Assembly: GCF_033807715.1 (NCBI RefSeq) | Contig: NC_084601.1 | Span: 961,001-1,025,000, forward strand | Direction: 5' to 3' | DNA length: 64,000 nt | Origin: Cololabis saira | Taxonomy: Eukaryota; Chordata; Actinopteri; Beloniformes; Belonidae | Part shown: piece after piece, positions 11,202 through 22,190 of the stretch | Layout of the letters: every line of letters starts with the position of its first letter | How positions within the stretch are numbered: position 1 is the first letter of the stretch | Notes under the pieces: model-generated | What the model was told of the DNA's origin: nothing | The model's database searches: none | The model's input: only the letters and a program-made list of their open reading frames with translations | Made by a program: the position numbers and the translations under genes

Positions 11202-13111
11202 TGGGGGCGGGGGGGGTGGTGGTCTCGTAGCCCTTGGGGTTGGGGGTCGGCTTGGGGGGTCTGGGGCACCGGCCTCTGGTGGCCCCTGGGGGGCGGTGGG
11301 GGGGGCCGTGGGGCCCTGTCCCTGGCCGGTGGGGGCCTTGGGGGCCTGTGGGGGGGGTTACCTCATGGCGGTGGGGGGTGGTGGCTGGGGGGGCTCGGGC
11401 GGGGGGCTGTGGCTTGGGCGTCTCCGGGTCTCCCGGGGGGGGCTGGGCCGTGGACGTGTGGGTCCCACTCGGAGGGCCCGGCCCTGCCTGGGTGGGGGGT
11501 GGCTGTCTGCGCTGGGGGGACATTGCTGCCTTGGTCCTCCGTTGCTGGGCGGGGGCCGCGTGCCCCAGCGGATGTGGGGACTCCGTGACCCTTGGGGTGG
11601 CCTCGGGGGAGGGGTGCGGCCGGGCACCGGGGATCGGGCCTCCCCTGACCGGGGGGTGCACGGGCGGGCGCGGCGGCGGGGCGGCACCATTCCCAGGTGT
11701 CTATGTCTTATGTTGTCAGTATGAATGGGAGGATGTTGGACCGTTTCCCCCTCCGTCTGGGGGCTCCGGCGGCGCCGGGGGCGCCCGTGGAGGTACAGTG
11801 GGGCCCTGGCCCGGCTCGGAGGGCCGGCCCCCGTCTACTGGATGGCCGGTGGGGGGGCGCGGGTGTCTTATCAGGGCCGGCTTTGCTGGTCCTGCTTCCT
11901 GGCTTTGGCCTCCACTCCCCCTCCTTCCCCCCCTACACGATTCATACGCACATAGGCGAAGGGCAGGGGGTCCGGGTCGTGGGGGGCATTGTCCCGCGTG
12001 GCCCGGCACTCCCCGCCTCACGGTTTTAACAGCAAAATAGACACTGCACATTCAACACTAAATAAAGACATTTGACAGGGACACGTAGTTCGGGAGGGGG
12101 GGGGGTCGGTGTCAAATCGATACTTGGCCCTCCCCCTCCCTGTTTTTATGGCATTAATCACATGCACTCAACACCAGGGGCGGGAGGGGGTCCCACATCA
12201 CCCGCGTTCCCTCACCGGCCTGGGATAGGTGGGTCGGGATACCCGGGCCCGGCGGGGCTCGCCGTGCAGCCTGGGGTGCCTTCTGGCGGTGCTGGACCCC
12301 CCCGGGGAGGGGGAAACGGTGCGTGATTGTGTGTCTGTGTCGGTGAGAATGCGGTATGGAAGGGTCCTGCCATGGAGGATTTGGGCCCCCATTGGCAGGA
12401 CAACTAAATTTTATAATTTATTGATGATATTATTATTATACAAAGATGGTTATTATTATTATTATTATTATTAGTATTAATAGTATTATTAGTATTATTA
12501 TTATGTATAGTATATCATATTATTATTAGTATAGATATCGGATAGTTGAATGGATGAATGAATGGGATGCCTGGGTCTGGGGCCCTCCGTTGTCGGGCCT
12601 GCACGGTTGTCGCCCTGTTGGGGCCCGTCTCCGGTCCCCCCCGCTGCCTCTGCGGCGGGGCGCCCCTCTGGTCTTGGAGGGCCACTTTCGTGGGGGGCGG
12701 GTGCGCCTGCCGGCGTCGGCGGCCGGGGCGGCTGGGGCGGCTCTGTCTCTCCGGGCAGGCTGGCCCCCTGCCGGGTGGGGGTCGTTGGCCTGAAGGATGA
12801 GGGCCTCCTGGCCGCGTGTCCGGCCCGGACCGGGTGGCCGGGGATTGCCTGGGTCGCGGTCCGCCGCGGCGGGATCCCTGGCTGCTTCTTCCCGCGCCGT
12901 GGGGGCCCCGCCCGCGGACCCCCTCGGCCGCCGCCGGGGGGGGGGGCGCTCGCAGGCGGTGGGTTGCCTCCCTCCTGCTTCTCCCCTCTGTGGGTTTGCC
13001 GGTGGCCTGGGTTCCGGGCACTTCCGTGTCGGCCTCTGGTCTCACGGGTGGCGGGCTTGCTCCCCCCCCTCCCCCATTATAGATACACTTCAGGTAGAGC
13101 TTTGTTTGGTT

Positions 13112-13178
<67 letters not shown>

Positions 13179-13193
13179 TGATCATATACATAC
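11202..13193 (+). other. L1 3' UTR, first part: strongly G-rich tract, then (CA)n
   Basis: Directly after the ORF2 stop the plus strand becomes very GC-rich with dozens of G runs of 4-8 bases to about 12,330, then an ATT microsatellite (12,440-12,525), a second GC-rich block (12,560-13,075) and a CA tract. The same order recurs at 44672-46950 in an independent insertion, so it is part of the LINE. Long open frames on both strands here reflect the lack of A/T-rich stop codons and show no protein features. Confidence 0.85.
13111..13176. repeat. (CA)n microsatellite in the L1 3' UTR
   Basis: An uninterrupted CA dinucleotide run. The equivalent position in the second L1 copy (46,311-46,362) also carries CA repeats, so it belongs to the family. 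Confidence 0.95.
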
Positions 13194-13688
13194 CAGAGGT
13201 GGGAGGAAGTCATTGTTTTGCAAGTCACAAGTAAGTCTCAAGTCTTTGCCCTCAAGTCCCGAGTCAAGTCGCAAGTCAAGACTGACAAGTCACAAGTCGA
13301 GTCGCAAGTCCTACACTTTGAGTTTCGAGTCCTTTCGAGTCATTTTAACAACAGAGTAATAATATATAAAATTTACACAGATCATGTATGCTTTTAAAAT
13401 CTATATTTATTTATCAAAACAAATGATAAAAACAAGTGCCATTGAACTTTACAAGAAAACTAGTGTCGACATTGCACTATTAACCAGTATAATTTAACAT
13501 TGAACTCATATTCTGCAAGAATATTCTTCCTTTTAGACTAATTTCTTCACAGAATAAACAAATTTGATAAAGTGCAAATGAAATTAGTAGTAAAAGTACA
13601 AAAGTGCTGACATTATATTTCCATAGCATATTCCACTATAACTAGCACCACAGCAGTTTCTGACCCATCTTGTATTTATCTCATATTG

Positions 13689-13691
<3 letters not shown>

Positions 13692-13770
<79 letters not shown>
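13692..13770. repeat. (TG)n microsatellite inside the hAT
   Basis: A near-perfect TG dinucleotide run downstream of the transposase gene (between its 3' end and the left terminus of the element). Confidence 0.95.
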
Positions 13771-13774
<4 letters not shown>

Positions 13775-13857
13775 CATGTGTTTGACGGAGAGGGAAAAAT
13801 ATAAATACATGAACATAACAATGAACAGGGTTGAACATTTTCTGTTATTTCAGGGCC

Positions 13858-16800
13858 CTATTCTGCATTGCACTTGCAAAAGACCAAATTGGATAAAAGT
13901 CTGTCAGTCATTTGTGCACGATGGGGCCGTAGGATGATGCCACCATGGCTGAAAACTCGCTCCACTGGAGCACTGGAGGCAGGCACCGCCAAGACTCTGA
14001 TGGCCACTTGGAACAGTGAAGGAAGAGTCTTCATGTTCATTGCCCAAAACAAAAGAGCATTCTGTCCTTCTGCTATGTCAAGGTAGTGACTTAGCTGTAG
14101 TGCTGGAGTGGTCCCCACATCCTTCTTCTGTCTCTTATGGTATGCTGCAAACAGCCCTTCTCCTTGTCCAAGCTCTTCTGCCTGTTCTTCATCAATAAGA
14201 GGCACAGGTTGCCTTGTCCCTGCTGCATCCTGCAGGATCAGTTCTGGCAAAACAGAAAAATAGTAGAAACAAACAATCCCTTATTAGCATTAGTGTGGGG
14301 GATGAAGTATGTTAGACTGAAAAAAATATTGTTGCAATCAATTAGATCAGACTGTGAGGGGAAAAAAAGTTACATCAAACTCAATAAAATTTACCTTTAA
14401 CTTGATGTGCCACCTCTGCCTTGACATCACGACTGACGAGCACATGGGGCTCCACCCACAACAGAGCAAAAGCTGGATCCAAGACAGCTGCTTTGAGGTA
14501 GACTGGGTCTGAAAAGGGGGCAGTGACCCCATCTTGTGTCCTGGCCATTTTCACATTGATGAAGATTCCAAGAAATCTTTTGTTCAGGGATGCCTGGAGA
14601 CTTCTGACCAGGCCGCTCAGGAAACGGACTTGAGGCTTCATCTTCTCAAGGTGGTGATTGAGGGACAAGATAGATGGAACAACAGCACTGATTGTGACTA
14701 CTTTCTCCCCCTGTGTCATATCTGTTGCTTCTCCAAACGGCTTCAAGATGTCCACCAACTCCTTCAACAGATTCCACTCCCGTGCTGTGAATGACAACTC
14801 CTTGTGCCCAGCCTTTTCCAGAACAGCACAGAGCTTTGGATGATCACACTGGAGAACTGCCTTCACTTGCCTTAGTGTTGAGTTCCATCTTGTGTTCACA
14901 GCAGCAGGAATGCCTTTCTGTTCCCCAAATTCAGCATCAAACACATCTTTGAACGTCGTGCTTGTGTGCAGCAGTGAACTGAGTTTGGATAACTTTGAAA
15001 GAGAAGGAGATGCCACTTTCGTTTCTTTCAAGCCGTCTCCCACCACCAGCTGGAGAGTGTGCGCAAAACACTGCAAGCGCTGTTTCTTTGCCATGGCAGC
15101 ATCTACTGTTAGCTGGTCTTCCACGGTTAAGTCATGCCAGAGCTCTGGGTCATCTAGATCATCCCCGTCATCATCATCATCTTCTTGTTCGGCTGGGAAG
15201 CACACAGTGAAGGCTTTACGCATGTTAGCAGCGTTGTCACTAATAATGTAGTCCACTTTGTCTTTAATGTTGTACTCATCGCATATAACATCAAATTGGT
15301 CACAGATTCTTTCAGCTGTGTGTGAGCCTTTGAAGCGGTTACAGGCCAAGAGATTGGACTTTAGCTGTATCGTCTCCACCTCTTTCTCTATCCAATGCAC
15401 AGTGATACCAAGGAACCCCCTCATCTTTCGGTCAGATCAAATGTCCACAGTGACTGAAACATGGTGAGTGTTGCTCAGTTGAGTTTTTAATTTTGAACGT
15501 CTCTCTTCAGCGAGGTTCTCTGTTTTTGATGTCAATGTTCTGCGACACACTGGGCTGTACTTACGATCAAGTACTGTCAGAAAGTGGCGAAAGCTCTTGT
15601 TTTCCACGATAGACAGGGGCAAGTTGCAATCAATAATCAAGTCAGACAATATTGCATTGGTGATAGCTTTCTGTTGTGGATGACTCATGCTGTAATGCCC
15701 AACAGAAGTATCCAGGAATTGTGAGATTGAAGGCTGTTGTGGTTCATTTGGGATGCTTTTGTTCATCTGGTATTCGTCAAATCTGCAAGATACCAGCATA
15801 TTAAACAGATGTCAGAAAATTGCTTATAGCCACACATGAAATACTTGAAAACTACCCTTCATTACTCACATTATTAATATATCAATCTTAACCAGTACTC
15901 GAGTTGTAAAATAAAATCAGGGGAGATGGTGGATTTAATCATATGAGGACAGATAATTTGTGCTGATTAAAAATAATATAATATATTACAAATAATAGCA
16001 GTGACCAAAACACCTGCAGAAATACTGCAGGAATGACATAGCAGCAGTTAAATGCAGCCTTCTGTAAGCTTTAAATATCCACTGGGCTTACATCAAATAC
16101 ATCAAAACACAACAATAAAAAACACTTTTCTGAACTTATCAATATGACTCCTTCTCCTCCTCCTATGACTGTCCTTCACAGGATAAGTAACATGGATCAC
16201 TGCAAAAACTCACAATCCTAACAAGAATATTTGTCTTATTTCTAGTTAAAATGTGTGATTTTAGTAAAAGAAAATTCATTACATTTAAAACAAGACTCAT
16301 CACTGGAAAAAAACACAATTTTCACCTGTTTCAAGTAGATTTTCACTTGAAATAAGTAGAAAAATCTGCCAGGGGAACTATTTTTTTTGCTTGTAATAAG
16401 AAGATAAATCTTGTCCCACTGGCAGATTTTCCTACTTATTTCAAATGAAAATGTACTTGAAACAGTGAAAATTGTCAAATAAGTTATTTTTCTGGTGTTA
16501 TTTTTCTGGTGATGACTCTAAATGTTGAAATAGCAGTAAAACCACATTCATTGATGAAATGACATAAGGGATGGAAAGGAGGAATGGCAGTTTTACAGGG
16601 GGGGATGATTTGGACCGTTTTTATTTCAGGGGGGGATGCCATCCCCCCTCATCCCCCCTCATCTCGAGTACTGATCTTAACATTGTCTTACTATTAATTT
16701 AATTGTGTACAGTGTTAAGACATTTATGAATGTTTATTGATTTTTTTAAAGCAAAAATAATGACTACCACTGCTTAGCCAGCCGTGTAGTAATAGGCCTA

Positions 16801-17255
16801 CTGGATGCACTGACTATCAGACTGAAGCTGAAAACACTCCATCTGGATTGCATACACTGTAAATCCATGCAGTAACGTGAACGTTGCGTTACCTTCGAAG
16901 CTGAGGCTTTGCAGCGCTGGTTAAAGCCGCAACGCAACGCAACAGATTACCGTGTTTGTAATGTAACGTTAGCAGGACAGCATCATTAACTACAACTAGC
17001 AAAGTTACTTTACTTAGCAGATAAAGTAACGTTAGCTGAGCATGAGCTCGCCAGCTCCACTTACCGTTCTTTGTGCAGCTTCAGATGTCGGACGAAGTTG
17101 GAAGTAGTTGCCTCTCCGTCTGTGATCTTCGACCCGCATGTTTTGCACACTGCAATTCGTTTTTTGTTCACTACCTCGTATTTTTTGTACCCAAACGAAA
17201 TTACCTTCGGTATCATTTTTAAAAACTGGCGCTTTGGTTTCAATTTCTTCTTCAT
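13858..17255 (-). pseudogene. hAT transposase gene, three exons, one internal stop
   Basis: Proposed exons on the minus strand are 17255-17065, 15782-14395 and 14243-13858. The junctions have GT donors (after 17065 and after 14395) and AG acceptors (TCTTGCAG before 15782, TTTTGCCAG before 14243), and the split arginine codon CG|A keeps the frame. Exon 1 holds a BED-type zinc finger (CKTCGSKI...NFVRHLKLH). Exon 2 has the RNase-H-like core with [13 protein letters not shown], an acidic insert, [13 protein letters not shown] and [13 protein letters not shown]. Exon 3 has the hATC dimerisation motif SSAPVERVFSHGG with LLSNLVF. An in-frame TGA near 15,430 ([17 protein letters not shown]), where a tryptophan is expected, is the only clear lesion. 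The protein would excise and reinsert the element. Intron 1 contains the nested hAT. Confidence 0.9.
15893..16673. mobile_element. Non-autonomous hAT (CAGTACTCGAG ends), copy 1
   Basis: Left end CAGTACTCGAGTTG and right end, as reverse complement, CAGTACTCGAGATG, flanked by a perfect 8-bp duplication ATCTTAAC (15885-15892, 16674-16681). There is no coding capacity. An internal inverted pair (TTTCAAGTAGATTTTCACTTG and its complement, about 16,330-16,450) can form a long stem. It sits in intron 1 of the larger hAT transposase gene. A second copy is at 34557-40626. Confidence 0.92.
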
Positions 17256-17352
17256 TGGTTGTCCTGCAATTTGATTGGCTGCTGTCGCAACGTGGCTCTA
17301 ATCTGATTGGATGCTGCGCCAGCTCGCACACACACGAACGCACACACGAACG

Positions 17353-17385
<33 letters not shown>

Positions 17386-17610
17386 CGCGTTCGTTATTAA
17401 CATACTTTTTAATCTTTGTGTTTTGGTGAAAGTAGCAAGTCTTCTCGAGTCAAAGGGCCCAAGTCCAAGTGAAGTCACGAGTCATTGTTGTTAAAGTCCA
17501 AGTCGAGTTGCAAGTCTTTTAACATTTTGTCAAGTCGAGTCTAAAGTCATCAAATTCATGACTCGAGTCTGACTCGAGTCCAAGTCACATGACTCGAGTC
17601 CACACCTCTG

Positions 17611-18094
17611 ATACATACACACACACACACACACACACATAGACATACACACTGGCTTGTTCACCTGCATGCTGGCTCTCTAGTTTTTGGGGTTAGGTAG
17701 CGGTAGCGGTAGCTTAGCTCAGACTGCGATCAGATCTCAAGATTTAGGTCGATTGCTGTTGTTGTTTTGGTTGGCTCCGTGCCGGTTTCGTGTTTTGTTT
17801 GTGGTTTTTTGTTGCAGATTTCCAGTGCTTGACGTGTGTTTCCGTGTGTTCCTGCTTCCTGGATTGGCAGTGGATGTCGTAACCCCCCCCCTCCCCCCCA
17901 CAAAAAAAAAAAAAATCACTGGGTTTGTATGTGTATATTTATGTATGTGTACGCATATGTATGCGTATATATATATTAATTATAGTAATAATGCACTTAT
18001 ATATGCTTTTGGTTTCTACCGTCATGGTATCAATCATTAATATGTGTGCAGACAAGGGAGAAAAAAAAAATAAATTAAATAAAAATAAAAATAA
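17611..18094 (+). other. L1 3' UTR, last part with A-rich tail
   Basis: Resumes the L1 after the hAT (CA run, then a segment including CTGGCTTGTTCACCTGC and TTAGCTCAGACTGCGATC) and ends in an A-rich stretch from about 18,058. It is nearly identical to 46,500-46,950. The tail abuts the SINE at 18,095. Confidence 0.85.
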
Positions 18095-18484
18095 GGCAGC
18101 ACGGTGGCTTAGTGGTTAGCACTGTTGCCTCACAGCAAGAAGGTCCCCGGTTCGACTCCCAGGCCCAGCAGGGGCCTTTCTGTGTGGAGTTTGCATGTTC
18201 TCCCCGTGCTTGCGTGGGTTCTCTCCGGGTACTCCGGCTTCCTCACACAGTCCAAAAACATGCATATTAGGTTAATTGATGATTCTAAATTGCCCGTAGG
18301 TGTGAGCGTGAGTGTGGTTGTGAGCATGGTTTGTGTGTTTATATGTGGCCCTGTGATGGACTGGTGACCTGTCCAGGGTGTAACCCCTGCCTCTCACCTA
18401 AAATGAGCTGGGATAGGCTCCAGCAGACCCCCGTGACCCCGCAAGGGATAAAGCGGGTAAGATAATGAATGAATGAATGAATAA
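18095..18484 (+). mobile_element. tRNA-derived SINE-like retroposon
   Basis: It begins GGCAGCACGGTGGCTTAG, with an A-box-like stretch TGGCTTAGTGGTTAGC and a B-box-like GGTTCGACTCCC about 35 bp later, spacing expected for an internal Pol III promoter. A conserved body follows (GAGTTTGCATGTTCTCC, GATGGACTGGTGACCTG, GAGCTGGGATAGGCTCC) and a (GAAT)n tail. This family is widespread in fish genomes. It inserted at the A-rich end of the L1. Confidence 0.85.
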
Positions 18485-18513
18485 AAATAAGATGGCTGTA
18501 AAAGCAATTAATC

Positions 18514-19229
18514 TGTTGGGCCACAGTCCTACGTGAATTATGTGACTATGTGATAATATGAACAGTGGAGGCCTTAAGCGAACTTTAAGGCCTTTAAGGC
18601 CTTGTTCTGAGACCACCTTCGAGTTTTACGACACCTGACCACATGGTTTGGAACAAAGGAAAACCGCCATGGACTCAAAGCTCAAGCAGAATTTGCATCT
18701 AAGGCCCTGCAGTGATAAGGAACAATGCTCTGATTGGACACAATCCCCAAACTGCAGGAAGGGCCGCATCGACTTCCCGAGACCTGCTATAAAGAGCAAA
18801 GCTCTCTTCTCCTCCTCCTCTTCTCTTCTGCTCCGCTTCTCTCCTTGCTCTCTTCCCTCAAGGATTGACCGAAGCAGCGTCTGTCTGCAGCGCTGCACGA
18901 GTGACCCACAAGGTTCCGAGCCCAAGAAAGCCCCAGAAAGCCGAACCAGGGACCCTGCATGCCTCGACGTGAACAACTTTGGACCGACCTGGAGCTGAAA
19001 AAGGCCAGCTACTGTGCCCATGCTGCATCCCCTCATCCACAAAGAGACAAGTGAGAGAGAGAGCCGCTCCTTATCAGGATCCCCTGCTGAGCGTAACCAC
19101 CCTTTTGTCCAACAAGGAACGCCGACCGGCCAGTGTTGTTTTACCATCTTCTTGGCACTTGTGTAAATAAATTCTGATTAATTTGAATGAGAGAAGTTGT
19201 TTGGGCTTATTTTACACATATTTGTCACA
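18514..19229 (+). mobile_element. Solo-LTR-like segment
   Basis: Starts TGT and ends ACA. It contains a TATAAA box at 18788-18793 followed by a pyrimidine-rich stretch, and an AATAAA signal at 19166-19171 followed by a T-rich U5-like end, which is the U3-R-U5 order of an LTR. A primer-binding-site-like TGGTTGCAAAGG follows at 19235. No gag or pol and no second LTR are seen, and the exact ends lack a target duplication, so this is an interpretation. Confidence 0.45.
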
Positions 19230-19234
19230 ACTGC

Positions 19235-19594
19235 TGGTTGCAAAGGTCCGTGTTCGAACTCCTCCCTTCACTATTATTCAGTAGAATAATTTACCTTGAA
19301 ACAGATATCTGCTGTTTAGTTATAATTTTCCTGATTACCTCAGGTGGTGCCCCGTTTTGATCAAGTCATTTTGAAGATTCAATTTGATGAATAATCTACT
19401 TTATTAATTATTAATTATTGTCCTCCGACAATCATTAATAACTCTTTGATAACTGAACCAGCACCTCCTTTGTTGCACAACAAAGCCAAAGCTGGAAAAA
19501 AACTGGTGCAGCCTCACAACCACATACACATTTCATTCAAAAACAAAAACAAGGCTAAGCTAATACTCCTTGATGGACACTAGACCATCTAAGC
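19235..19594. other. No gene seen
   Basis: AT-rich DNA between the LTR-like segment and the next transposon. After the PBS-like sequence nothing resembling a retroviral leader or coding region can be recognised. Confidence 0.4.
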
Positions 19595-19598
19595 TTAA

Positions 19599-20145
19599 CC
19601 CTTTAATGCCATATAAAATACAGAGTCATAATTTTTATTATTTGAAGTGTTTATTATATATTGAAATAAAAGGAAATTGGTATTTTTGTATATAACTGTC
19701 TCTAAATACTAGTTTTTGTATCATTATGAATACATTGGGTAATTTTATGTACCATTTCAATGTATTGGTTTTATTTTCAATTTTTTAGTTTTTTCTTGTT
19801 TTACTGTATAAAACTGTTTTGTTTTTTATTATGTGGTGGTAAAGAAGTCTCAGAAAGATGTGTATCAAATATGATGCATCCAGCATTATAGGGTGAAAGA
19901 CTATTCAAGCTATGGTAAAACCTGGCCAATCAAGCCTCACCTTTAGACAAAGTTGAAGTCGTGAAATAAAAATTTGTGCCACTAAATTTGCGAGATTTGG
20001 ATACACTGTTTATTTTGCATAGAAATACAACAATACCTTGTACATCTCTTTTGTTGTAGCTTGCAATGATGTCTAAGATCAGAACTCTTCAGAAACACTT
20101 CTAAAGAGTCCAAAATGAAAAACACTCCATGTACACCCTAAATGG
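19599..20145. mobile_element. piggyBac-like MITE
   Basis: Flanked by TTAA on both sides (19595-19598 and 20146-20149). The element starts CCCTTTAATGCC, and its other end in reverse complement reads CCATTTAGGGTG. TTAA insertion and CCC-type ends are typical of piggyBac derivatives. The interior is AT-rich and non-coding. Confidence 0.55.
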
Positions 20146-20518
20146 TTAACTTGTCCTTTTATACTGTTCCTTTTTCAAAGATGGGAAACTATTCATCAAG
20201 ACATTTATAATCATTATTGCTTGAACTGATTGCACGACTTCATATCAATTACTTTATAGGCCCGGTTTCACAGACAAGGCTTAAGCCTAGTCTCAGACTA
20301 AAATGCTGTTTGAGCTGGCTTAACTTTAAGTCACTTGCACAGACATATCTTAAAATAGTCATAGATTTAGTCTGTTCTGGATTAAACAAAGCCAATTGCA
20401 AAAGGGTGGATTAGAGCTACTCTAGGACTAAATTTAAGTTTATATTAATCCTGCAAAGAGGCAGGTTTAACTTCAGCTTAGTACTGTTTGTGAAAGGGAG
20501 CACAGATGTTTTGGGAGC

Positions 20519-21565
20519 ATGGAGTATTTGGAATATCTAAATGAAGACCAATATTCGCTACAGAGGCCAGCCAGACAAATACTTGTGGATAGGAGTAATC
20601 CATTGAATCAGTTTGATGAAATAACTTTCCGAAACCGCTTTCGTATGTACAAAGAAGATGTACTGGAGATAATTACTTTGCTTGAGCCTAGACTTTCCTC
20701 CATGTCTCATAAAGGAAGGCCTGTACCCAGTTCTCTCCAAGTTCTGATAACTTTGAGATTCTTGGCATCTGGAACCTTTCATCGTGAAACTGGTGATTTG
20801 TGTGGTGTCAGCAAAGCAACAGTGTTTAGAATAGTTCACAATGTCTGCAGTGCCATTTGTGAACTGAGAAATCTGTACATTAAGTTCCCTGATGCTGCTG
20901 AGCAAGCCAACTATAAATCGTGATTCTACGAATATGGGAACTTCCCAGGAGTGATTGGCTGTATTGATGGATGTCATGTTGAAATCAAGTGTCCATCAAC
21001 TCCTGATGCTGAGGAGTACAGGAACCGTAAGAACTGGTTTTCCATCAATGTTCAGGCTGTATGCACTCCCAATTTAGAGTTTTCAAACATTGTCGCCCGT
21101 TTGAAGGGAGCAACACATGACTCAAGGATTTTTCACAACTCTTCATTGTGTGCTCAGTTTGAGAGAGGGCAACATAGCGGAATACTAATTGGTGACAGTG
21201 CATATGCGCAGAGTTCCTATTTATTCACACCTTGGCCACATCCCACAACAACTGAGCAGCAAAGATATAACAAAGCTAATATTCGCACTAGAGGGATGGT
21301 CGAGCGTATGTTTGGGGTGTGGACAAATCAATTCCAGTGTTTATGCAATACACTTCATTTTGAGCCAAGAATATGCTGCAAGGTGATCATTGCTACAGCT
21401 GTGCTGCACAACTACCTGAAGCTGTACAACTACCTAAAGCAGTATAATTGTCCTGACCCTCCAATGGAAGACCAGAATGATTCAGATGTGCCCATGCCAG
21501 TCCAACAAGGACTTGCACTCAGAGCTGCTTTCACATTGCAGTGCAATAGTGTGCTGAAAAATTAA
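20519..21565 (+). pseudogene. Harbinger DDE transposase (HARBI1-like), one premature stop
   Basis: The frame begins MEYLEYLNEDQYSLQRP at 20519. A helix-turn-helix region follows (SLQVLITLRFLASGTF, then DLCGVSKATVFRIVHNV). The DDE core shows the first aspartate in VIGCIDGCHVEI, the second in ILIGDSAYA and the glutamate in MVERMFGVWTNQFQCL. A single in-frame TGA at 20921-20923 (NYKS-stop-FYEYGNFPG) divides it. An arginine CGA mutated to TGA would explain it, but that is inference. Total length, about 348 codons, is normal for the family. It would catalyse cut-and-paste transposition with the SANT partner encoded on the opposite strand. Confidence 0.93.
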
Positions 21566-21649
21566 ATGAGAAACTCAACCAAGGCTGTCCTAAAATTTAG
21601 GTTGTGGTGACGACAATACTCACACTCTTGTCAAGTGTATTTCATTACA

Positions 21650-22190
21650 TTACATAGCTATCTCATGCATCTTTCTTTGAACAACTCTCTCTTCTAATTT
21701 CATATCCAATTCGACCTGTAGAACTCTCATTTTCATGTCATGCTCTTCTTTCAGATATTTCATTTTCTGCTCATGAACTTCTAAGGCTAACTTTTCATGC
21801 ATTGACATCCTTTTTGGTCTCTGCTGGAAGGTTTTGGCAGCATCTTTTCTCTGGGATGCCATGCCAGATGTGGAGGGTGCATAGTCACTGTGCACTGGCT
21901 CTTCCACCAGGGTTAGAATAATATCCTCTGGGAAAAGAACACCGTTAGATACAAAAGTGTGGTTACATTTTAATTTGCATTGAATTCACTGCAAATGGCA
22001 GCCCAAGCATTGTTCTTCTTATGTTCAACAGCAGCACTATGCCCTTTACTTTCAATAACAGCATGATTTCCCAAAATTTGTTTAAGTAGAGTTTTTTTTC
22101 ATACTCAGTATAGTTCTTTGAGCGTGTTCTTTTAGCTTCAACCATGTTTGGTGTCAAAATTCCCTCCAGCAAAACTGTCCTCAATTCCAT
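21650..22190 (-). pseudogene. Harbinger Myb/SANT-like partner protein, frameshifted
   Basis: The minus-strand frame contains MVEAKRTRSKNYTEYEKK (ATG at 22145) leading into a Myb/SANT-like fold. After a frameshift it continues NHAVIESKGHSAAVEHKK, then NNAWAAICSEFNAN with the key tryptophan of the third helix. A second frameshift leads to SNGVLFPEDIILTLVEEP, a linker, and a C-terminal coiled coil (KLALEVHEQKMKYLKEEHDM, LQVELDMKLEERVV). In the family this protein recruits the transposase to the element ends and carries nuclear import signals. It lies tail-to-tail with the transposase, separated by about 85 bp. Confidence 0.8.

Larger units (their letters stand above)
13194..17610 (-). mobile_element. 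hAT transposon, autonomous structure, inserted in the L1 3' UTR
   Basis: Ends CAGAGGTGGGAGGAAGTC and, as reverse complement, CAGAGGTGTGGACTCGAGTC are flanked by a perfect 8-bp duplication ATACATAC (13186-13193, 17611-17618). The second L1 copy shows the uninterrupted site (GATCATATACATACACAC near 46,493), confirming the insertion. Subterminal regions are packed with AAGTC/GAGTC motifs, probably transposase-binding sites. The element carries a three-exon transposase gene on the minus strand and is interrupted by another hAT at 15893-16673. Confidence 0.93.
3060..18094 (+). mobile_element. Tx1-like L1 LINE, near full length, with nested insertions
   Basis: One plus-strand LINE can be followed through ORF1 (3350-5156), ORF2 (7473-11201) and a long 3' UTR (11202-13193, resumed at 17611-18094) ending in an A-rich tail. 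The proposed 5' UTR (from about 3,060, with a phrase around GAGAGTTGCTGAGTTCTC duplicated in tandem near 3,100-3,135) is inferred. Foreign inserts are a hAT (3758-4780), an L2 3' end (5206-5590), a Harbinger (5680-7095) and a hAT (13194-17610). A second 5'-truncated copy of the 3' end (44672-46950), bounded by its own target duplication, confirms that the G-rich tract belongs to this LINE. The clade call rests on the ORF1 coiled coil plus RRM-like domain and on the ORF2 motifs. Confidence 0.85.

Noticed and set aside
11185..13234. Several 60-270 codon Gly/Pro/Arg-rich frames
   Set aside because: They lie in the GC-rich L1 3' UTR on both strands, overlap each other, and shift between the two L1 copies.
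14892..15251. Plus-strand frames of 70-120 codons
   Set aside because: Antisense shadows of the hAT transposase exon 2 (serine runs opposite its acidic stretch).
18095..18170. Functional tRNA gene
   Set aside because: A- and B-box-like motifs are there, but the rest does not fold as a tRNA and the sequence is the head of a SINE.
18626..19147. 173-codon minus frame and 116-codon plus frame
   Set aside because: Overlapping opposite-strand frames in the LTR-like segment; no domain and no retroviral protein similarity.
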